Assembly (NCBI GenBank): GCA_020524245.1
Contig: JAIVLN010000009.1
Location: forward strand, 17,839 to 81,838
Direction: 5' to 3'
DNA: 64,000 bases
DNA from: Rossellomorea aquimaris
GTDB lineage: Bacteria > Bacillota > Bacilli > Bacillales > Fictibacillaceae
The notes under the pieces were generated by a model. It searched no databases, was not told the DNA's origin, and saw only the letters and a program-made list of their open reading frames with translations. Positions within the stretch are counted from its first letter, which is position 1, and each line of letters begins with the position of its first letter. The position numbers and the translations under genes were made by a program. Positions 53,633-63,346 of the stretch are shown piece after piece.

Positions 53633-53682
53633 AAAAACGTTCACTAAATGCCATAAATGACATTTAGGAACGTTTTAGGATT
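53633..53682 (-). terminator. Large terminator hairpin downstream of glmS
   Basis: On the minus strand, AAAACGTTC-CTAAATG pairs with CATTTAG-t-GAACGTTTT, followed by a T-run, giving a stem of about 16 base pairs. It lies 75-120 bases past the glmS stop. Confidence 0.75.
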
Positions 53683-53755
53683 TATCTCGATTACCAACTT
53701 TAGTGTCTAGTTTCAAAACTTTAATTGCTTAGTCCTTGAACACTTTACTGGTTTT

Positions 53756-55558
53756 TTATTCAACTGTAACCGATTTGGCCAGGTTTCTTGGTTTATCCAC
53801 ATCGCAGTCACGGTGCAGTGCTGCGTAGTAAGAAATCAATTGTAGTGGGATGACACTCGCAAGTGGTGTGAGCAATGGATGCACATCCGGAATAACAATG
53901 CGATCTTCTTCATCCGCAAGGCTTTCTGTACTAACTGTGCATGTATACGCTCCACGTGCAGCGACTTCCTTCACGTTCCCACGGATGCTCAAGTTTACAT
54001 GCTCTTGAGTCGCAAGTGCGATGACTGGTGTTCCTTCTTCAATCAACGCGATCGTACCGTGCTTCAACTCTCCACCCGCGAATCCTTCTGCCTGGATGTA
54101 AGAGATCTCCTTCAGCTTCAGCGCACCTTCAAGGACAACATGATAGTCCATGCCACGTCCGATGAAGAAGCAGTTACGCGTTACAGACAGATATTCACGA
54201 GCGATCTTTTCGAATTCTTCTTTCTGATCACATAGAGCTTCAATCGCATTGGATACGATACTCAATTCCTTCATCAAGTCGAAGTTCATGTCGATTCCTT
54301 TTGACTTCGCTGTGTCAGCAGCAAGAATCGAAAGGACAGCGATTTGTGCTGTATAGGCTTTCGTTGAAGCAACCGCAATTTCTGGTCCTGCGTGCAGCAA
54401 CAATGTGTAATCCGCTTCACGAGATAACGTCGATCCTGGTACGTTCGTGATGGTGAGCGCTTTATGACCAAGCTTCTTCACCTGCACGAGTACTGCACGA
54501 CTGTCTGCCGTCTCTCCACTTTGAGAGATGAAGATGAATAATGGCTTTTCAGAGAGCATCGGCATGTTATAAGAGAACTCACTCGCAATATGAACCTCAA
54601 CCGGTACGTGAGCGATCTTTTCAATCAATTCTTTCCCGACAAGTCCAGCGTGATAAGACGTTCCACATGCGATGATGTATACACGGTCTGTTTTCTTCAT
54701 CGCTTTACGGATATCATCATCGAGCTTTAGCTCATCTTTTTCGTTTTGATATTGGTTGATGATGTTACGGATAACGATAGGCTGCTCATCAATTTCTTTC
54801 AGCATGTAGTGAGGATACGTTCCTTTTTCAATGTCAGAAGCATCAAGCTCTGCTGTGAACGGTTCACGTTCCTTCACGTCTCCATCCAAATCCTTGATTG
54901 TCACTTCATCCTGAGATACAAGGACAATTTCCTCATCCATCAATTCAACGAACTGATCGGTCTTCTGTAGCATTGCCATAGAGTCACTTGCTACGACGTT
55001 GTATCCATGTCCTAGACCGACAAGCAGTGGACTTTTATTTTTCCCTACATAGATGACTTCTGGGTTCTCATTATCGAGTAATGCAAGTGCGTAAGAACCT
55101 TTCAATAGGGAAAGCGTTTTGCGGAAAGCCGCTTCAACTTCAAGACCTTCCTTTACGAAATGCTCGATTAATTGAACGATGATTTCTGTATCCGTTTCAC
55201 TCGTCAATTCAACATCTTTCAAGAATTCCTTACGTACTTGAGTAAAGTTTTCAATGACTCCGTTATGCACAAGTGTAAAACGTTTCGAAGTACTTTGATG
55301 AGGGTGCGCGTTCGTCTTACTTGGTGCACCGTGTGTCGCCCAGCGTGTATGTCCGATTCCGATTGTCGCTGGCACATCTCTATCTACGTTTTCACGAAGA
55401 GTAGCAATTCTTCCTTTTTCTTTAAAAACATGAACACCTTCATCGTTCATGACAGCGATACCCGCAGAGTCATAACCACGGTATTCTAATTTTTCCAGCC
55501 CTTTTAACAAAATTTCTTTCGTATCTTCATTTCCAATATAACCAACAATTCCACACAT
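53756..55558 (-). CDS. glmS: Glutamine-fructose-6-phosphate aminotransferase (isomerizing)
   Basis: A 600-residue enzyme making glucosamine-6-phosphate, the first step of amino-sugar and peptidoglycan precursor synthesis. The N-terminal glutaminase domain begins [11 protein letters not shown] with catalytic Cys2. Two SIS domains follow ([62 protein letters not shown]). The C terminus [15 protein letters not shown] is canonical. It is controlled by an upstream self-cleaving ribozyme. Confidence 0.98.
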   Translation of the reverse strand: MCGIVGYIGNEDTKEILLKGLEKLEYRGYDSAGIAVMNDEGVHVFKEKGRIATLRENVDRDVPATIGIGHTRWATHGAPSKTNAHPHQSTSKRFTLVHNGVIENFTQVRKEFLKDVELTSETDTEIIVQLIEHFVKEGLEVEAAFRKTLSLLKGSYALALLDNENPEVIYVGKNKSPLLVGLGHGYNVVASDSMAMLQKTDQFVELMDEEIVLVSQDEVTIKDLDGDVKEREPFTAELDASDIEKGTYPHYMLKEIDEQPIVIRNIINQYQNEKDELKLDDDIRKAMKKTDRVYIIACGTSYHAGLVGKELIEKIAHVPVEVHIASEFSYNMPMLSEKPLFIFISQSGETADSRAVLVQVKKLGHKALTITNVPGSTLSREADYTLLLHAGPEIAVASTKAYTAQIAVLSILAADTAKSKGIDMNFDLMKELSIVSNAIEALCDQKEEFEKIAREYLSVTRNCFFIGRGMDYHVVLEGALKLKEISYIQAEGFAGGELKHGTIALIEEGTPVIALATQEHVNLSIRGNVKEVAARGAYTCTVSTESLADEEDRIVIPDVHPLLTPLASVIPLQLISYYAALHRDCDVDKPRNLAKSVTVE

Positions 55559-55574
55559 TGAAATAAACCTCCCT

Positions 55575-55621
55575 GTTGGGGGGCAATCAGCCTCAAAAAA
55601 GGGGAAGATCGATCCCCCAAC
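55575..55621 (-). promoter_or_regulatory. Hairpin between the glmS ribozyme and the glmS ribosome site
   Basis: On the minus strand GTTGGGGG and CCCCCCAAC pair around about 30 bases, which include a CCCCTTTTTTG stretch. The 3' arm directly adjoins the ribosome site AGGGAGG. It could sequester the ribosome site or act as an attenuator. Confidence 0.5.
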
Positions 55622-55633
55622 ATCTATTTGTTT

Positions 55634-55822
55634 TGTTACATCGGATCCATCCCTTTGTTCACCAAGTCGCCTCAGTGGTTTCAGTATGGATCTTCCGGTC
55701 GATGTAAACCGAGAGGTACCCGCCGATGATTCGATAAACCTCTTTCCTCGTCAACTATTTCGTCCACCGCCGCGGTGTCGGAAATTCTTCCGATGAAATA
55801 GTCCAGGCGCTTTTGTTGCGTA
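55634..55822 (-). ncRNA. glmS ribozyme/riboswitch
   Basis: The 5' UTR of glmS contains the conserved cleavage site A|GCGCC (cut between 55811 and 55810), the core GTTGACGAGGAAAGAGGTTT and TCGGCGGGTACCTC, and the 3' P4-domain signature GGCGACTTGGTGAACAAAGG. The RNA cleaves itself when glucosamine-6-phosphate binds, which leads to decay of glmS mRNA. Confidence 0.95.
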
Positions 55823-55860
55823 TTTCCTTCCGATCCTCCTTTCTTTGCTCGAATGGAAAT

Positions 55861-55889
55861 ATCATACACCAGAACAAAAACAGCGTCAA
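55861..55889 (-). promoter_or_regulatory. SigA promoter of glmS
   Basis: TTGACG (55889-55884), a 17-base spacer and TATGAT (55866-55861) on the minus strand place the start about 45 bases ahead of the ribozyme cleavage site. Confidence 0.85.
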
Positions 55890-55952
55890 TGAAAAATTCT
55901 ACTTTCCTATAGCTTTTCCTAATATGGTCAAAACCTTATATACATTTATGCA

Positions 55953-55987
55953 AAAGCAGCTCGTTTCGTGTGCTCGAGCTGCCTTGC
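55953..55987 (-). terminator. Terminator of glmM
   Basis: GGCAGCTCG-agcacacgaaa-CGAGCTGCTTTT on the minus strand, separating glmM from the glmS promoter. Confidence 0.8.
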
Positions 55988-56019
55988 AAAGTATTCGAAT
56001 CAAATGTTGATTTATGACC

Positions 56020-57372
56020 TTACTGTTGAATGTACCCCATTTCACTTTCCACTACACGTGCAATTTTGTCTGCATAGGATTCACACAACTCTTCTGTCGG
56101 TGCTTCAACCATAACTCGAACGAGCGGTTCTGTACCGGAAGGACGTACAAGGACACGTCCATTACCATTTGTTTCAGCCTCTACGCTCTCAATCGCTTCT
56201 TTTACACTCAAGTTTTCCATGACTTTATGTTTATCCGTCACCTTAACGTTCTTAAGACACTGCGGGAATTTCTTCATTTCTCCTGCCAATTCCGATAGTG
56301 GCTTGTTCGTCACCTTCATGATGTTCACGAGTTGCAAGGCAGATAGCAATCCGTCTCCAGTCGTACTATGGTCCAGGAAGATGATATGACCAGATTGTTC
56401 ACCACCAAGGTTGAAATCACCTTCACGCATACGTTCCATTACATAGCGATCCCCGACAGCGGTCTGTTCGGATTGAATATTCGATTCTTCCAAGCCTTTG
56501 TAAAAGCCTAGGTTACTCATGACAGTTGATACGACCGTATCATGCTTCAAGCGACCTTCGTTGTAGAAATGCTTCGCACAAATGAACATGATCTGGTCTC
56601 CATCGACAATCTGCCCGTTCTCATCGACAGCAATGAGACGGTCGCCATCTCCATCAAACGCAAGACCTATATCTGCTTCTTTTTCTTTCACAAGCTCAAC
56701 CAATTTTTCTGGGTGAGTCGATCCGACACCATCATTGATGTTCAAGCCGTTCGGGGATGATCCAATTGTTGTGATATCTGCGTCTAAATCGGCGAACAAA
56801 TGAGGTGCAAGCGAAGAAACAGCACCGTGTGCGCAATCCAACGCAATACGGAGGTTCGAGAAATCCTCGTCAATCGTTTGTTTCAAGAACTGCAGATACT
56901 TCTGTCCACCCTCGAAATAGTCGCTCACTAGTCCAAGGTCCATACCAGTCGGTCTTGGTAGCTGATCCTCATCCTGATCGATGAGTGCTTCAATTTCCTC
57001 TTCTTGTTGATCCAGCAATTTAAAACCATCGGATCCGAAGAACTTGATTCCATTATCTCCAACAGGGTTGTGTGATGCTGAAATCATGACACCAGCCTGA
57101 GCACCTAATGCTTTCGTCAAATACGCTACTCCTGGCGTAGAGATGACGCCTAACCGCATCACTTCCGCACCGATAGATAAGAGTCCTGCCACCAATGCCC
57201 CTTCAAGCATGTGACCAGAAATCCGTGTATCTCGTCCAATGATGATTTTTGGCTTTTGGGTTTGTTTCGTCAGAACATAACCGCCAAAACGCCCTAGTTT
57301 GAATGCTAATTCAGGTGTTAGTTCGGTATTTGCTACACCTCTGACTCCGTCTGTTCCAAAATATTTACCCAT
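56020..57372 (-). CDS. glmM: Phosphoglucosamine mutase
   Basis: A 450-residue alpha-D-phosphohexomutase converting glucosamine-6-phosphate to glucosamine-1-phosphate. The phosphoserine is S100 in [18 protein letters not shown]. The metal loop is [13 protein letters not shown], the sugar loop GGEQSGHI and the phosphate loop [14 protein letters not shown]. It is the last gene of cdaA-cdaR-glmM. In B. subtilis GlmM interacts with and inhibits CdaA. Confidence 0.97.
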   Translation of the reverse strand: MGKYFGTDGVRGVANTELTPELAFKLGRFGGYVLTKQTQKPKIIIGRDTRISGHMLEGALVAGLLSIGAEVMRLGVISTPGVAYLTKALGAQAGVMISASHNPVGDNGIKFFGSDGFKLLDQQEEEIEALIDQDEDQLPRPTGMDLGLVSDYFEGGQKYLQFLKQTIDEDFSNLRIALDCAHGAVSSLAPHLFADLDADITTIGSSPNGLNINDGVGSTHPEKLVELVKEKEADIGLAFDGDGDRLIAVDENGQIVDGDQIMFICAKHFYNEGRLKHDTVVSTVMSNLGFYKGLEESNIQSEQTAVGDRYVMERMREGDFNLGGEQSGHIIFLDHSTTGDGLLSALQLVNIMKVTNKPLSELAGEMKKFPQCLKNVKVTDKHKVMENLSVKEAIESVEAETNGNGRVLVRPSGTEPLVRVMVEAPTEELCESYADKIARVVESEMGYIQQ

Positions 57373-57402
57373 TAATTCAATCGCTCCTTCTTCCCTTATA
57401 CA

Positions 57403-58671
57403 TTAGGCAGTTCTTTCGCTGATGGTTAAGGTCGCTTTCTTCAACTTCGAGTCATACGTAAAAGATTCTGGTAATCGAACCTCGATATTTACGTCATGCT
57501 CCCCTTCTGATAAATCTTCAGCATCTACAAAAGCAGTAATCTTGTCTTCTGATAAATCATTCAAATCTTCTTCCATACCAGAGACCGTCAAATCCATGAG
57601 ACCATTTTCAGGTTCCCTGATGGTCCCTTCCTGGTCATCTCCCAATCCCATGATCTGAATCGGAAGGTCTTTGAATGTTTTCGTACTTGCCGTTTCATTC
57701 GGTGAATCCCCAGAGGATTCTTCCACCTGTTCTACATCAATGTTGACTTTCACTTTCTTCGGAGAGGTATAGAATGCTCCTTCCGGCAAAGGAACCTCCA
57801 CTTCTATGGTTTCATCCTCGGTAATGTTGCTTAGATCCACAGGGATGTTGATGGTGTCCAATTGATCCAATACATCTTTTGGCGCATGGATCGTAATTTC
57901 CTTATCTTCCGCTGTGATGGATTTCACTTCGATACCGTCTGGAACGGAACCTTTCCGTTCTATGGATACAGGGATATTTTTATTTGGATTATCAATTGGT
58001 ATTGTCACTTCTGTGGTAGAAGGATCAATGGTTATATCAATTGGATCGTAACTCTTATTCAACGCTTGGATCTTCACTTCACGTGTGAACGTCTCTTTTG
58101 CATCGCCCACATTGACGAAAGCTCGGACATATTTAATTTCATCAATGATTTCCTTGGCCCCTGTTATTTCAATTTCATCTTGTTCTATTTCAGGCGTACC
58201 TGCAATATAGCCTTCCGCTAGCTGATCTTCATCCAATAGCTGGACGGTTACAGGAAACGTTTCAGTTTTCTTCTCGTGAAGCGTAACCGTTACGGTCGGT
58301 TCCTCAAATGTGTACTCGATTCCGTTCGGTATATTATCTATTTTTAAGTTCGCTTCATATTGACCTGGACCTTTATCAGATAAGTCAACATAAGCTGTCT
58401 GGCCTCTCTGCAACCCTAATTTAGTAAGGTCTGCGCGAGATCCGTTGAATTCCACTTTCACTCGATCTGGTAATCCCATAAGAACATATTTATCATCATC
58501 GTATTCAGCTTCAAGTGGAACGGTTTTAAATATTTCTTCTCCAGTATTAGGTATCTCAGTGTTATTTTCATTCGCTTCCTGATTCGTGATATTGACAGAG
58601 GTATACATCATTAGAGCGACAAGAAAAGCTGTAATTTTCACAAACCAATGACTCTTAAGCAGTTTATCCAT
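57403..58671 (-). CDS. cdaR: CdaR (YbbR), regulator of the diadenylate cyclase CdaA
   Basis: A 422-residue extracytoplasmic protein with one N-terminal helix (about 9-29, WFVKITAFLVALMMYTSVN). Four YbbR-like beta domains follow, each with the pattern PVTVQLL / GAKEIIDEIKYVRAFVNVGD or its variants. The conserved start LLKSHWFVKI is typical. It overlaps cdaA by eight bases. CdaR modulates c-di-AMP synthesis by CdaA at the membrane. Confidence 0.93.
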   Translation of the reverse strand: MDKLLKSHWFVKITAFLVALMMYTSVNITNQEANENNTEIPNTGEEIFKTVPLEAEYDDDKYVLMGLPDRVKVEFNGSRADLTKLGLQRGQTAYVDLSDKGPGQYEANLKIDNIPNGIEYTFEEPTVTVTLHEKKTETFPVTVQLLDEDQLAEGYIAGTPEIEQDEIEITGAKEIIDEIKYVRAFVNVGDAKETFTREVKIQALNKSYDPIDITIDPSTTEVTIPIDNPNKNIPVSIERKGSVPDGIEVKSITAEDKEITIHAPKDVLDQLDTINIPVDLSNITEDETIEVEVPLPEGAFYTSPKKVKVNIDVEQVEESSGDSPNETASTKTFKDLPIQIMGLGDDQEGTIREPENGLMDLTVSGMEEDLNDLSEDKITAFVDAEDLSEGEHDVNIEVRLPESFTYDSKLKKATLTISERTA

Positions 58672-59488
58672 CTTTCTTCCCCCTCCAGTTCCACTTCGAT
58701 GAGGAAGTTGCTTTAGATTTATTCATAATCTCGGCCTCTAATAGTTTTCGTAACATCTCTTCATCTAAGTTACGGTACAGCTCCCCATTTTTCGTTAGTG
58801 AAACATGCCCAGTTTCTTCAGAAACCACCAATGTCAGTCCGTCTGTCACTTCTGAAATACCAAGTGCTGCACGGTGTCTCGTACCGAGCTCCTTGGAAAT
58901 AAATGGGCTCTCCGATAATGGTAGATAACTTGCCGCTGATAAGATTTGATCGTCATTGATGATGACAGCTCCATCATGTAACGGTGTGTTCGGAATGAAG
59001 ATGTTGATTAACAATTCAGAACTCAAATGTGCGTTGATCGGAATTCCAGTTTCGACATAATCATCCAAACCAGTTTCTCTTTCAAGTGTAATCAGAGCTC
59101 CGATACGACGTTTCGCCAGATAATTAGTCGCCTTCATTAACGCTTCAATCGTCTTCTGATTCTTCTCTTCTTCAGCAATCATCCCTCTGGAAAAGAATCT
59201 TCCCCGACCAAGCTGCTCAAGTGCTCTTCGCAGTTCGGGCTGGAATATGATGATGATTGCCAAAATCCCGTATGTAATCGCCTCATTCATGAGCCAGTTC
59301 AACGTGTTGAGCTTGAAGATACCACTGAAGAACCAGACCGCCACAATGACGGTGATTCCTTTCAACAGTTGAATCGCCTTTGTCCCTTTAATAAGCATGA
59401 TAAGTTTATAGATCACATAGGTGACTAAGAGGATATCTATTATGTCGTTTATGTAGTTCAGTACATTAAAGTCTCCAACGGGAAACAT
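58664..59488 (-). CDS. cdaA: Diadenylate cyclase CdaA
   Basis: A 274-residue membrane enzyme making c-di-AMP from two ATP. There are three N-terminal helices (about 10-80), then the DAC domain with IIIIFQPELRRALEQLGRGRFF ahead of it. The active-site motifs are PLHDGAVII and GTRHRAALGISEVTD. Start at ATG 59488 follows GGAGGATGACG; the eight extra codons of the longer frame cover that site. It heads the cdaA-cdaR-glmM operon. Confidence 0.96.
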   Translation of the reverse strand: MFPVGDFNVLNYINDIIDILLVTYVIYKLIMLIKGTKAIQLLKGITVIVAVWFFSGIFKLNTLNWLMNEAITYGILAIIIIFQPELRRALEQLGRGRFFSRGMIAEEEKNQKTIEALMKATNYLAKRRIGALITLERETGLDDYVETGIPINAHLSSELLINIFIPNTPLHDGAVIINDDQILSAASYLPLSESPFISKELGTRHRAALGISEVTDGLTLVVSEETGHVSLTKNGELYRNLDEEMLRKLLEAEIMNKSKATSSSKWNWRGKKDG

Positions 59489-59683
59489 CTCGTCATCCTC
59501 CAAACTGATCAACTTAGAATCATTGTTTCCAACAATGGTCAGTTTGTTACTTGTGTAACTCTTACATTATATCATAATTTGCAGCTATTTCTATTTTTCG
59601 ACAACATCCTTAATTCTGTCTCCGTTGTATAGGATAAAATAATTTCTTCGAATTCTCGCTCTCTTTCCGCGAATACACGCAAA

Positions 59684-59718
59684 AAGGACAGGCTGTCTTG
59701 TTCATGCCTGTCCAATAT
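59684..59718 (-). terminator. Terminator of sigW-rsiW
   Basis: TTGGACAGGC-atgaacaagaca-GCCTGTCCTTTTT on the minus strand, between rsiW and cdaA. Confidence 0.85.
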
Positions 59719-59740
59719 GAAATGTTTTATTGATTAGATC

Positions 59741-60379
59741 CTAATCATGATCCGATACAAACCAGTTTTTGATGCTCATGAACCCTTCTTTCAATCTGTA
59801 CCAGACCCATTCTGTGACTTGATGGATTTCTTCACTTTCACCAGCAACATGCCCTGCGGAAGCAAGATAGTGTTTCCCGTTGATGACTGTCACGTTTCCT
59901 TCTACCATCCCTGCAATTTCAACATCACCGTTTCGAACGACAAGATCCCCTTTAACGGTTTCTCCTTCTGGAACGATGACTCGTTTGCTCTGTTCGTCAA
60001 TTTTCACCTGCGCACCGTTTGCGGTGACAGATATAGGGTTGTCCTTGTTGCCGCCCCATTCACTATAAATTGATCCAGACATCAATATTAGAAATACAAC
60101 GGCTGCTGTCAGAAGCGGATGATGTTTAAACCACCTGCGCAATTTAGACGTCGATTTTTCACGTGGTAAACGCTCCATCACTTTTGAAGTAAAACCATTC
60201 GGCGCCTTAATCGAATGATGACTTACAAGCATTCGATCCACATTTTTCAATTCCTCAAACTGCTTATGGCAATTCGAGCATGCCTTTATATGTTGAAGTA
60301 AGTCGATTTTCTCAAGCGGTTCAATGCTTTCGTCTATCCATTTGTGCATATAGGACGAATATTTCTTATCACATTTCAT
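59741..60379 (-). CDS. rsiW: Anti-sigma-W factor RsiW
   Basis: A 212-residue zinc-containing anti-sigma factor. The ZAS motif is H-xxx-CSNC (HIKACSNCHKQF, about residues 30-41). A transmembrane helix lies at about 88-107 (PLLTAAVVFLILMSGSIYSEW). The extracytoplasmic part has a polymer-forming-like pattern (GDLVVRNGDVEIAGMVEGNV). It should be cleaved by regulated proteolysis under envelope stress to free SigW. It follows sigW after 11 bases. Confidence 0.93.
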   Translation of the reverse strand: MKCDKKYSSYMHKWIDESIEPLEKIDLLQHIKACSNCHKQFEELKNVDRMLVSHHSIKAPNGFTSKVMERLPREKSTSKLRRWFKHHPLLTAAVVFLILMSGSIYSEWGGNKDNPISVTANGAQVKIDEQSKRVIVPEGETVKGDLVVRNGDVEIAGMVEGNVTVINGKHYLASAGHVAGESEEIHQVTEWVWYRLKEGFMSIKNWFVSDHD

Positions 60380-60390
60380 CTCATATCCTC

Positions 60391-60960
60391 CTATCCATCC
60401 AGATCTTTCAACCGTTTTCTCAGTGCTTCTCTCCCACGATGGATTCTTGTCTTGACTGTAGAAACGGGTATTTGTAAAATATCGCTGATTTCTTTCAGTG
60501 ATAATTCCTCCAAGTATTTTAAAGCAATTGCTGAACGATATTTAGGAGGCAGTTGTAGAATCTCACTTTGTATACGTTCTTGTAGCTCAAAGGTTTCAAC
60601 TTTTTCTTCAGGTAATTGTTCTGCAACTGCAACTTGTGAATAAAGGGTCAATCCTTCTCCACCAGAAACTTCTGCATCTAAATAATAATCAGGCTTTTTC
60701 TTTCTTATACGGTCGATTGTCAAATTGGTTGCAATCCGATACAACCATGTTGAAAATTTATGTGCTTCATTATATTTCTCAATATGTATGTAAGCCCGTA
60801 CAAAGGCATCCTGAGCAATATCTTCCGCCTCATGCACATTCCCCAACATACGATAGACGATGTGATATACCTTATCTTTATAAATCTCAACCAGTTCTTC
60901 GAACGCTTTCTGATCCCCTTTTTTTACTAACCGGACCAAACGCTTCACCGTTATATCCAT
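60391..60960 (-). CDS. sigW: ECF sigma factor SigW
   Basis: A 189-residue ECF sigma factor for the cell-envelope and antimicrobial-peptide stress regulon. It begins MDITVKRLVRLVKKGDQKAFEEL (split here only for naming), with region 2 HIVYRMLGNVHEAEDIAQDAFVRA and FSTWLYRIATNLTIDRIRKKKPD; region 4 ends STVKTRIHRGREALRKRL. Order with rsiW, cdaA, cdaR, glmM and glmS matches B. subtilis. I see no clear TGAAAC-N16-CGTA self-promoter upstream, only a possible TAGAAT -10. Confidence 0.95.
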   Translation of the reverse strand: MDITVKRLVRLVKKGDQKAFEELVEIYKDKVYHIVYRMLGNVHEAEDIAQDAFVRAYIHIEKYNEAHKFSTWLYRIATNLTIDRIRKKKPDYYLDAEVSGGEGLTLYSQVAVAEQLPEEKVETFELQERIQSEILQLPPKYRSAIALKYLEELSLKEISDILQIPVSTVKTRIHRGREALRKRLKDLDG

Positions 60961-61141
60961 ATAGGAACCCCCGATTTTGCGATATCAAAATTTTCCTTAT
61001 ACCCCATTAGTACTATCTCATCTCATATTCTAACATGGGAAAACATATAGGTGATGAATATTTTTGTTAAAAATAGGTTTATGTTTACAGATATCGGGTA
61101 TTATGAGTAACAACCATTACGAGCGAAGGCAGGTGGGTGAG

Positions 61142-61318
61142 TTGTCAGCTGAAGAACGTTACCTATTGCATGAAATCGAAACCTCTAGAAAAAGAATGTT
61201 GTCCCTGGCAAAGGAAAAACCGTTATTTTCATCAGAGGTAGTTGAAATTAGTCAGTACTTGGATGACCTCCTCAACCGTTACGATGGAATCAAGAGTGAA
61301 ATGATAAATGTATCCTGA
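61142..61318 (+). CDS. Spo0E-like aspartyl-phosphate phosphatase
   Basis: A 58-residue helical-hairpin protein. LLHEIETSRKRML and the signature SQYLDDLLNRYD are typical of the Spo0E family, whose members dephosphorylate Spo0A~P and delay sporulation. TTG 61142 with AGGTGGG upstream gives the usual family length. ATG 61103 (71 residues) lacks a ribosome site but cannot be excluded. A terminator-like hairpin CAGCT...AGCTG with T-run follows at 61323-61352. Confidence 0.8.
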   Translation: MSAEERYLLHEIETSRKRMLSLAKEKPLFSSEVVEISQYLDDLLNRYDGIKSEMINVS

Positions 61319-61364
61319 TTGCGCAGCTTCATTTAGTGGAGCTGTTTTCTTTTTGCAAAATAAT

Positions 61365-61402
61365 AAAAAAGCCTTATCGATGTGAGCTCGATAAGGCTTT
61401 TT
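61365..61402. terminator. Terminator between the Spo0E-like gene and rocF
   Basis: AAAAAAGCCTTATCGA-tgtgagc-TCGATAAGGCTTTTT serves both strands. Confidence 0.9.
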
Positions 61403-61408
61403 CAATGG

Positions 61409-62308
61409 TTAAATTAATTTCTCTCCAAATAGAGAGCCAACCAGTCCAACTGCACAAGTGGCTGTTTTGTTTTTGTCATCCAATATCGGATTCACTTCCA
61501 CAAATTCAGCAGAAGTGATGATTTTCGCTTCTTCAAGCATTTCCATTGCCAAGTGGCTTTCACGATAACTGATGCCACCTAATACCGGAGTACCCACTCC
61601 AGGTGCTTCTGCTGGATCGAGACCATCCAGATCCAAGCTTAAGTGTACGCCATCCGTGTTTTTGGATACATACTCAATCGCTTCCTCCATAACCTTAGGC
61701 ATACCCATACGATCGATTTCGTGCATCGTAAATACTTTGATGCCTTTTTCACGAATCAATACACGTTCTCCTTCATCAAGAGAACGAGCACCGATAATAA
61801 CGATGTTCTCAGGCTTTATTTTAGGACCATATCCACCGATATCCTTCAGCTTCTCATGTCCAATTCCTAAGCTGACTGCAAGTGGCATACCGTGGATGTT
61901 CCCACTTGGAGATGTTTCACCTGTGTTCAAATCACCGTGCGCATCATACCAGATGACACCTAAGTTATCATAATGCTTTGATACACCAGCAAGGGTTCCG
62001 ATGGCGATACTATGATCTCCTCCAAGAACGAGTGGGAAGTGTCCATCTTGGATGATCTTGTCTACTCCTTCAGCAAGAAGTGTACTTGCCTCAATAACCC
62101 CTTGCAGATTTTTCAAATTCGTTTCCGTGCTAGCTACTTTCTCTCTTTGAGGGATTTCAACATCACCATGGTCTTCTACTTCATAACCAAGGTTCTCTAA
62201 GCGTTCGATCAGACCTGCATATCTCATGGCACTTGGTCCCATATCTACACCTCGGCGCATTTGTCCAAGGTCCATAGGAACACCTAAGATTCCGATATTC
62301 TTGTTCAT
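61409..62308 (-). CDS. rocF: Arginase
   Basis: A 299-residue ureohydrolase converting arginine to ornithine and urea. The Mn ligands lie in LGGDHSIAIGT, WYDAHGDLNT and SLDLDGLDPAEAPGVGTP, followed by GGISYRE. ATG 62308 follows GAGGAGGAAT. It is transcribed alone towards the Spo0E-like gene. It provides the first step of arginine breakdown; a cre-like site overlaps its likely promoter. Confidence 0.96.
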   Translation of the reverse strand: MNKNIGILGVPMDLGQMRRGVDMGPSAMRYAGLIERLENLGYEVEDHGDVEIPQREKVASTETNLKNLQGVIEASTLLAEGVDKIIQDGHFPLVLGGDHSIAIGTLAGVSKHYDNLGVIWYDAHGDLNTGETSPSGNIHGMPLAVSLGIGHEKLKDIGGYGPKIKPENIVIIGARSLDEGERVLIREKGIKVFTMHEIDRMGMPKVMEEAIEYVSKNTDGVHLSLDLDGLDPAEAPGVGTPVLGGISYRESHLAMEMLEEAKIITSAEFVEVNPILDDKNKTATCAVGLVGSLFGEKLI

Positions 62309-62431
62309 ATTATTCCTCCTCATTGATTTCGCTCCACTCTCTATTGTAGGGGTTCTTCATACAGTGGTTCAACTGGACATAAACCTGTATACTTATGCGC
62401 TATTTAAGCGGTTTTGTCTCCGGTTTTGGAT

Positions 62432-62448
62432 AATTATAAAGCGTTTAC
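62432..62448 (-). promoter_or_regulatory. cre-like CcpA site overlapping the rocF -10 region
   Basis: TGTAAACGCTTTATA (minus strand, 62448-62434) fits the cre consensus (TGWAANCGNTNWCA) at most positions and overlaps TATAAT (62437-62432), the probable -10 of rocF. Repression in rich carbon conditions is inferred. Confidence 0.55.
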
Positions 62449-62476
62449 ATTTTCTGTGTATAGCATGTGCAAAATA

Positions 62477-62511
62477 CTAAAAAACTCTCTAAACAAATGT
62501 TTAGAGAGTTA
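62477..62511 (-). terminator. Terminator of the rRNA-tRNA operon
   Basis: AACTCTCTAAAC-atTT-GTTTAGAGAGTT followed by six T on the minus strand, 14 bases beyond the last tRNA. Confidence 0.9.
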
Positions 62512-62524
62512 AAGAGTTATGTAA

Positions 62525-62600
62525 TGGTGGAGCCTAGCGGGATCGAACCGCTGACCTCCTGCGTGCAAGGCAGGCGCTCTCCCAGCTGAGCTAAGGCCCC
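62525..62600 (-). tRNA. tRNA-Ala (TGC)
   Basis: Cloverleaf with GGGGCCT/AGGCTCC acceptor stem, encoded CCA, and anticodon TGC in the loop of CTGCCTTGCACGCAGG. Confidence 0.97.
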
Positions 62601-62601
62601 A

Positions 62602-62675
62602 TGGAGCGGGTGATGAGAATCGAACTCACGACCAGAGCTTGGAAGGCTCTTGTTTTACCACTAAACTACACCCGC
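62602..62675 (-). tRNA. tRNA-Gly (TCC)
   Basis: GCGGGTG/CACCCGC acceptor stem, encoded CCA, anticodon TCC in AGAGCCTTCCAAGCTCT. Confidence 0.97.
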
Positions 62676-62713
62676 ATGTATCATAATTATATCCAATCAG
62701 AGCGAATCTAAAC

Positions 62714-62733
62714 TGGTGAGCCATGAAGGACTC
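62714..62733 (-). pseudogene. Truncated 3' end of a tRNA-Lys copy
   Basis: These 20 bases are identical to 62821-62840, the 3' end (including CCA) of the adjacent tRNA-Lys. The match stops abruptly inside the T-arm. The 87 bases between fragment and gene show no other tRNA part, only a CACCTGC...GTAGGTG dyad. Confidence 0.8.
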
Positions 62734-62820
62734 CGACACGCAGTTAGTACTTCTGATTGTTCTTCGTTGACTGATCACCTGCAGTGGAACCGTAGGTGAG
62801 AGTCCTGGCAGAAGGATTGA

Positions 62821-62896
62821 TGGTGAGCCATGAAGGACTCGAACCTTCGACCCTCTGATTAAAAGTCAGATGCTCTACCGACTGAGCTAATGGCTC
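62821..62896 (-). tRNA. tRNA-Lys (TTT)
   Basis: GAGCCAT/ATGGCTC acceptor stem, encoded CCA, anticodon TTT in TCTGACTTTTAATCAGA. Confidence 0.97.
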
Positions 62897-62913
62897 GTAG
62901 TCTATGAAATAAA

Positions 62914-62998
62914 TGGTGGAGGGGGACGGATTCGAACCGCCGAACCCGGAGGGAGCGGATTTACAGTCCGCCGCGTTTAGCCACTTCGCTACCCCTCC
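62914..62998 (-). tRNA. tRNA-Tyr (GTA)
   Basis: 85-base tRNA with the long variable arm of bacterial tRNA-Tyr, GGAGGGG/CCCCTCC acceptor stem, encoded CCA and anticodon GTA in CGGACTGTAAATCCG. Confidence 0.97.
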
Positions 62999-63036
62999 AA
63001 TAAAAAAAGACTAAATAGTCTAATTTAAAATGAAGA

Positions 63037-63112
<76 letters not shown>

Positions 63113-63219
63113 GTAGTAATATTAGATGTTTCTCATTTTTGTCGTCCCGATTTCAGATCGTTGATCTGTGAGTGAATCAATCGGTACGCTGTTGCTTTGC
63201 TTCGCAGCTTAATCGATCG

Positions 63220-63245
63220 TGCTCTACCAATTGAGCTAGGCCAGC
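63220..63245 (-). pseudogene. Truncated 5' end of a tRNA-Thr copy
   Basis: These 26 bases are identical to 63087-63112, the 5' acceptor strand and D-arm of the neighbouring tRNA-Thr(TGT). The rest of the gene is missing, replaced by about 100 bases (63113-63219) without tRNA features. Confidence 0.82.
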
Positions 63246-63266
63246 ATTGCAATAAAATATTTGGAA

Positions 63267-63342
63267 TGGTGGAGGATGACGGGATCGAACCGCCGACCCC
63301 CTGCTTGTAAGGCAGGTGCTCTCCCAGCTGAGCTAATCCTCC
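63267..63342 (-). tRNA. tRNA-Val (TAC)
   Basis: GGAGGAT/ATCCTCC acceptor stem, encoded CCA, anticodon TAC in CCTGCCTTACAAGCAGG. Confidence 0.97.
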
Positions 63343-63346
63343 GACA

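Noticed and set aside
53358..53663. 101-codon minus-strand frame between the XRE-cupin gene and glmS
   Set aside because: It starts inside the glmS terminator, lacks a ribosome site and runs over the end of the XRE-cupin gene.
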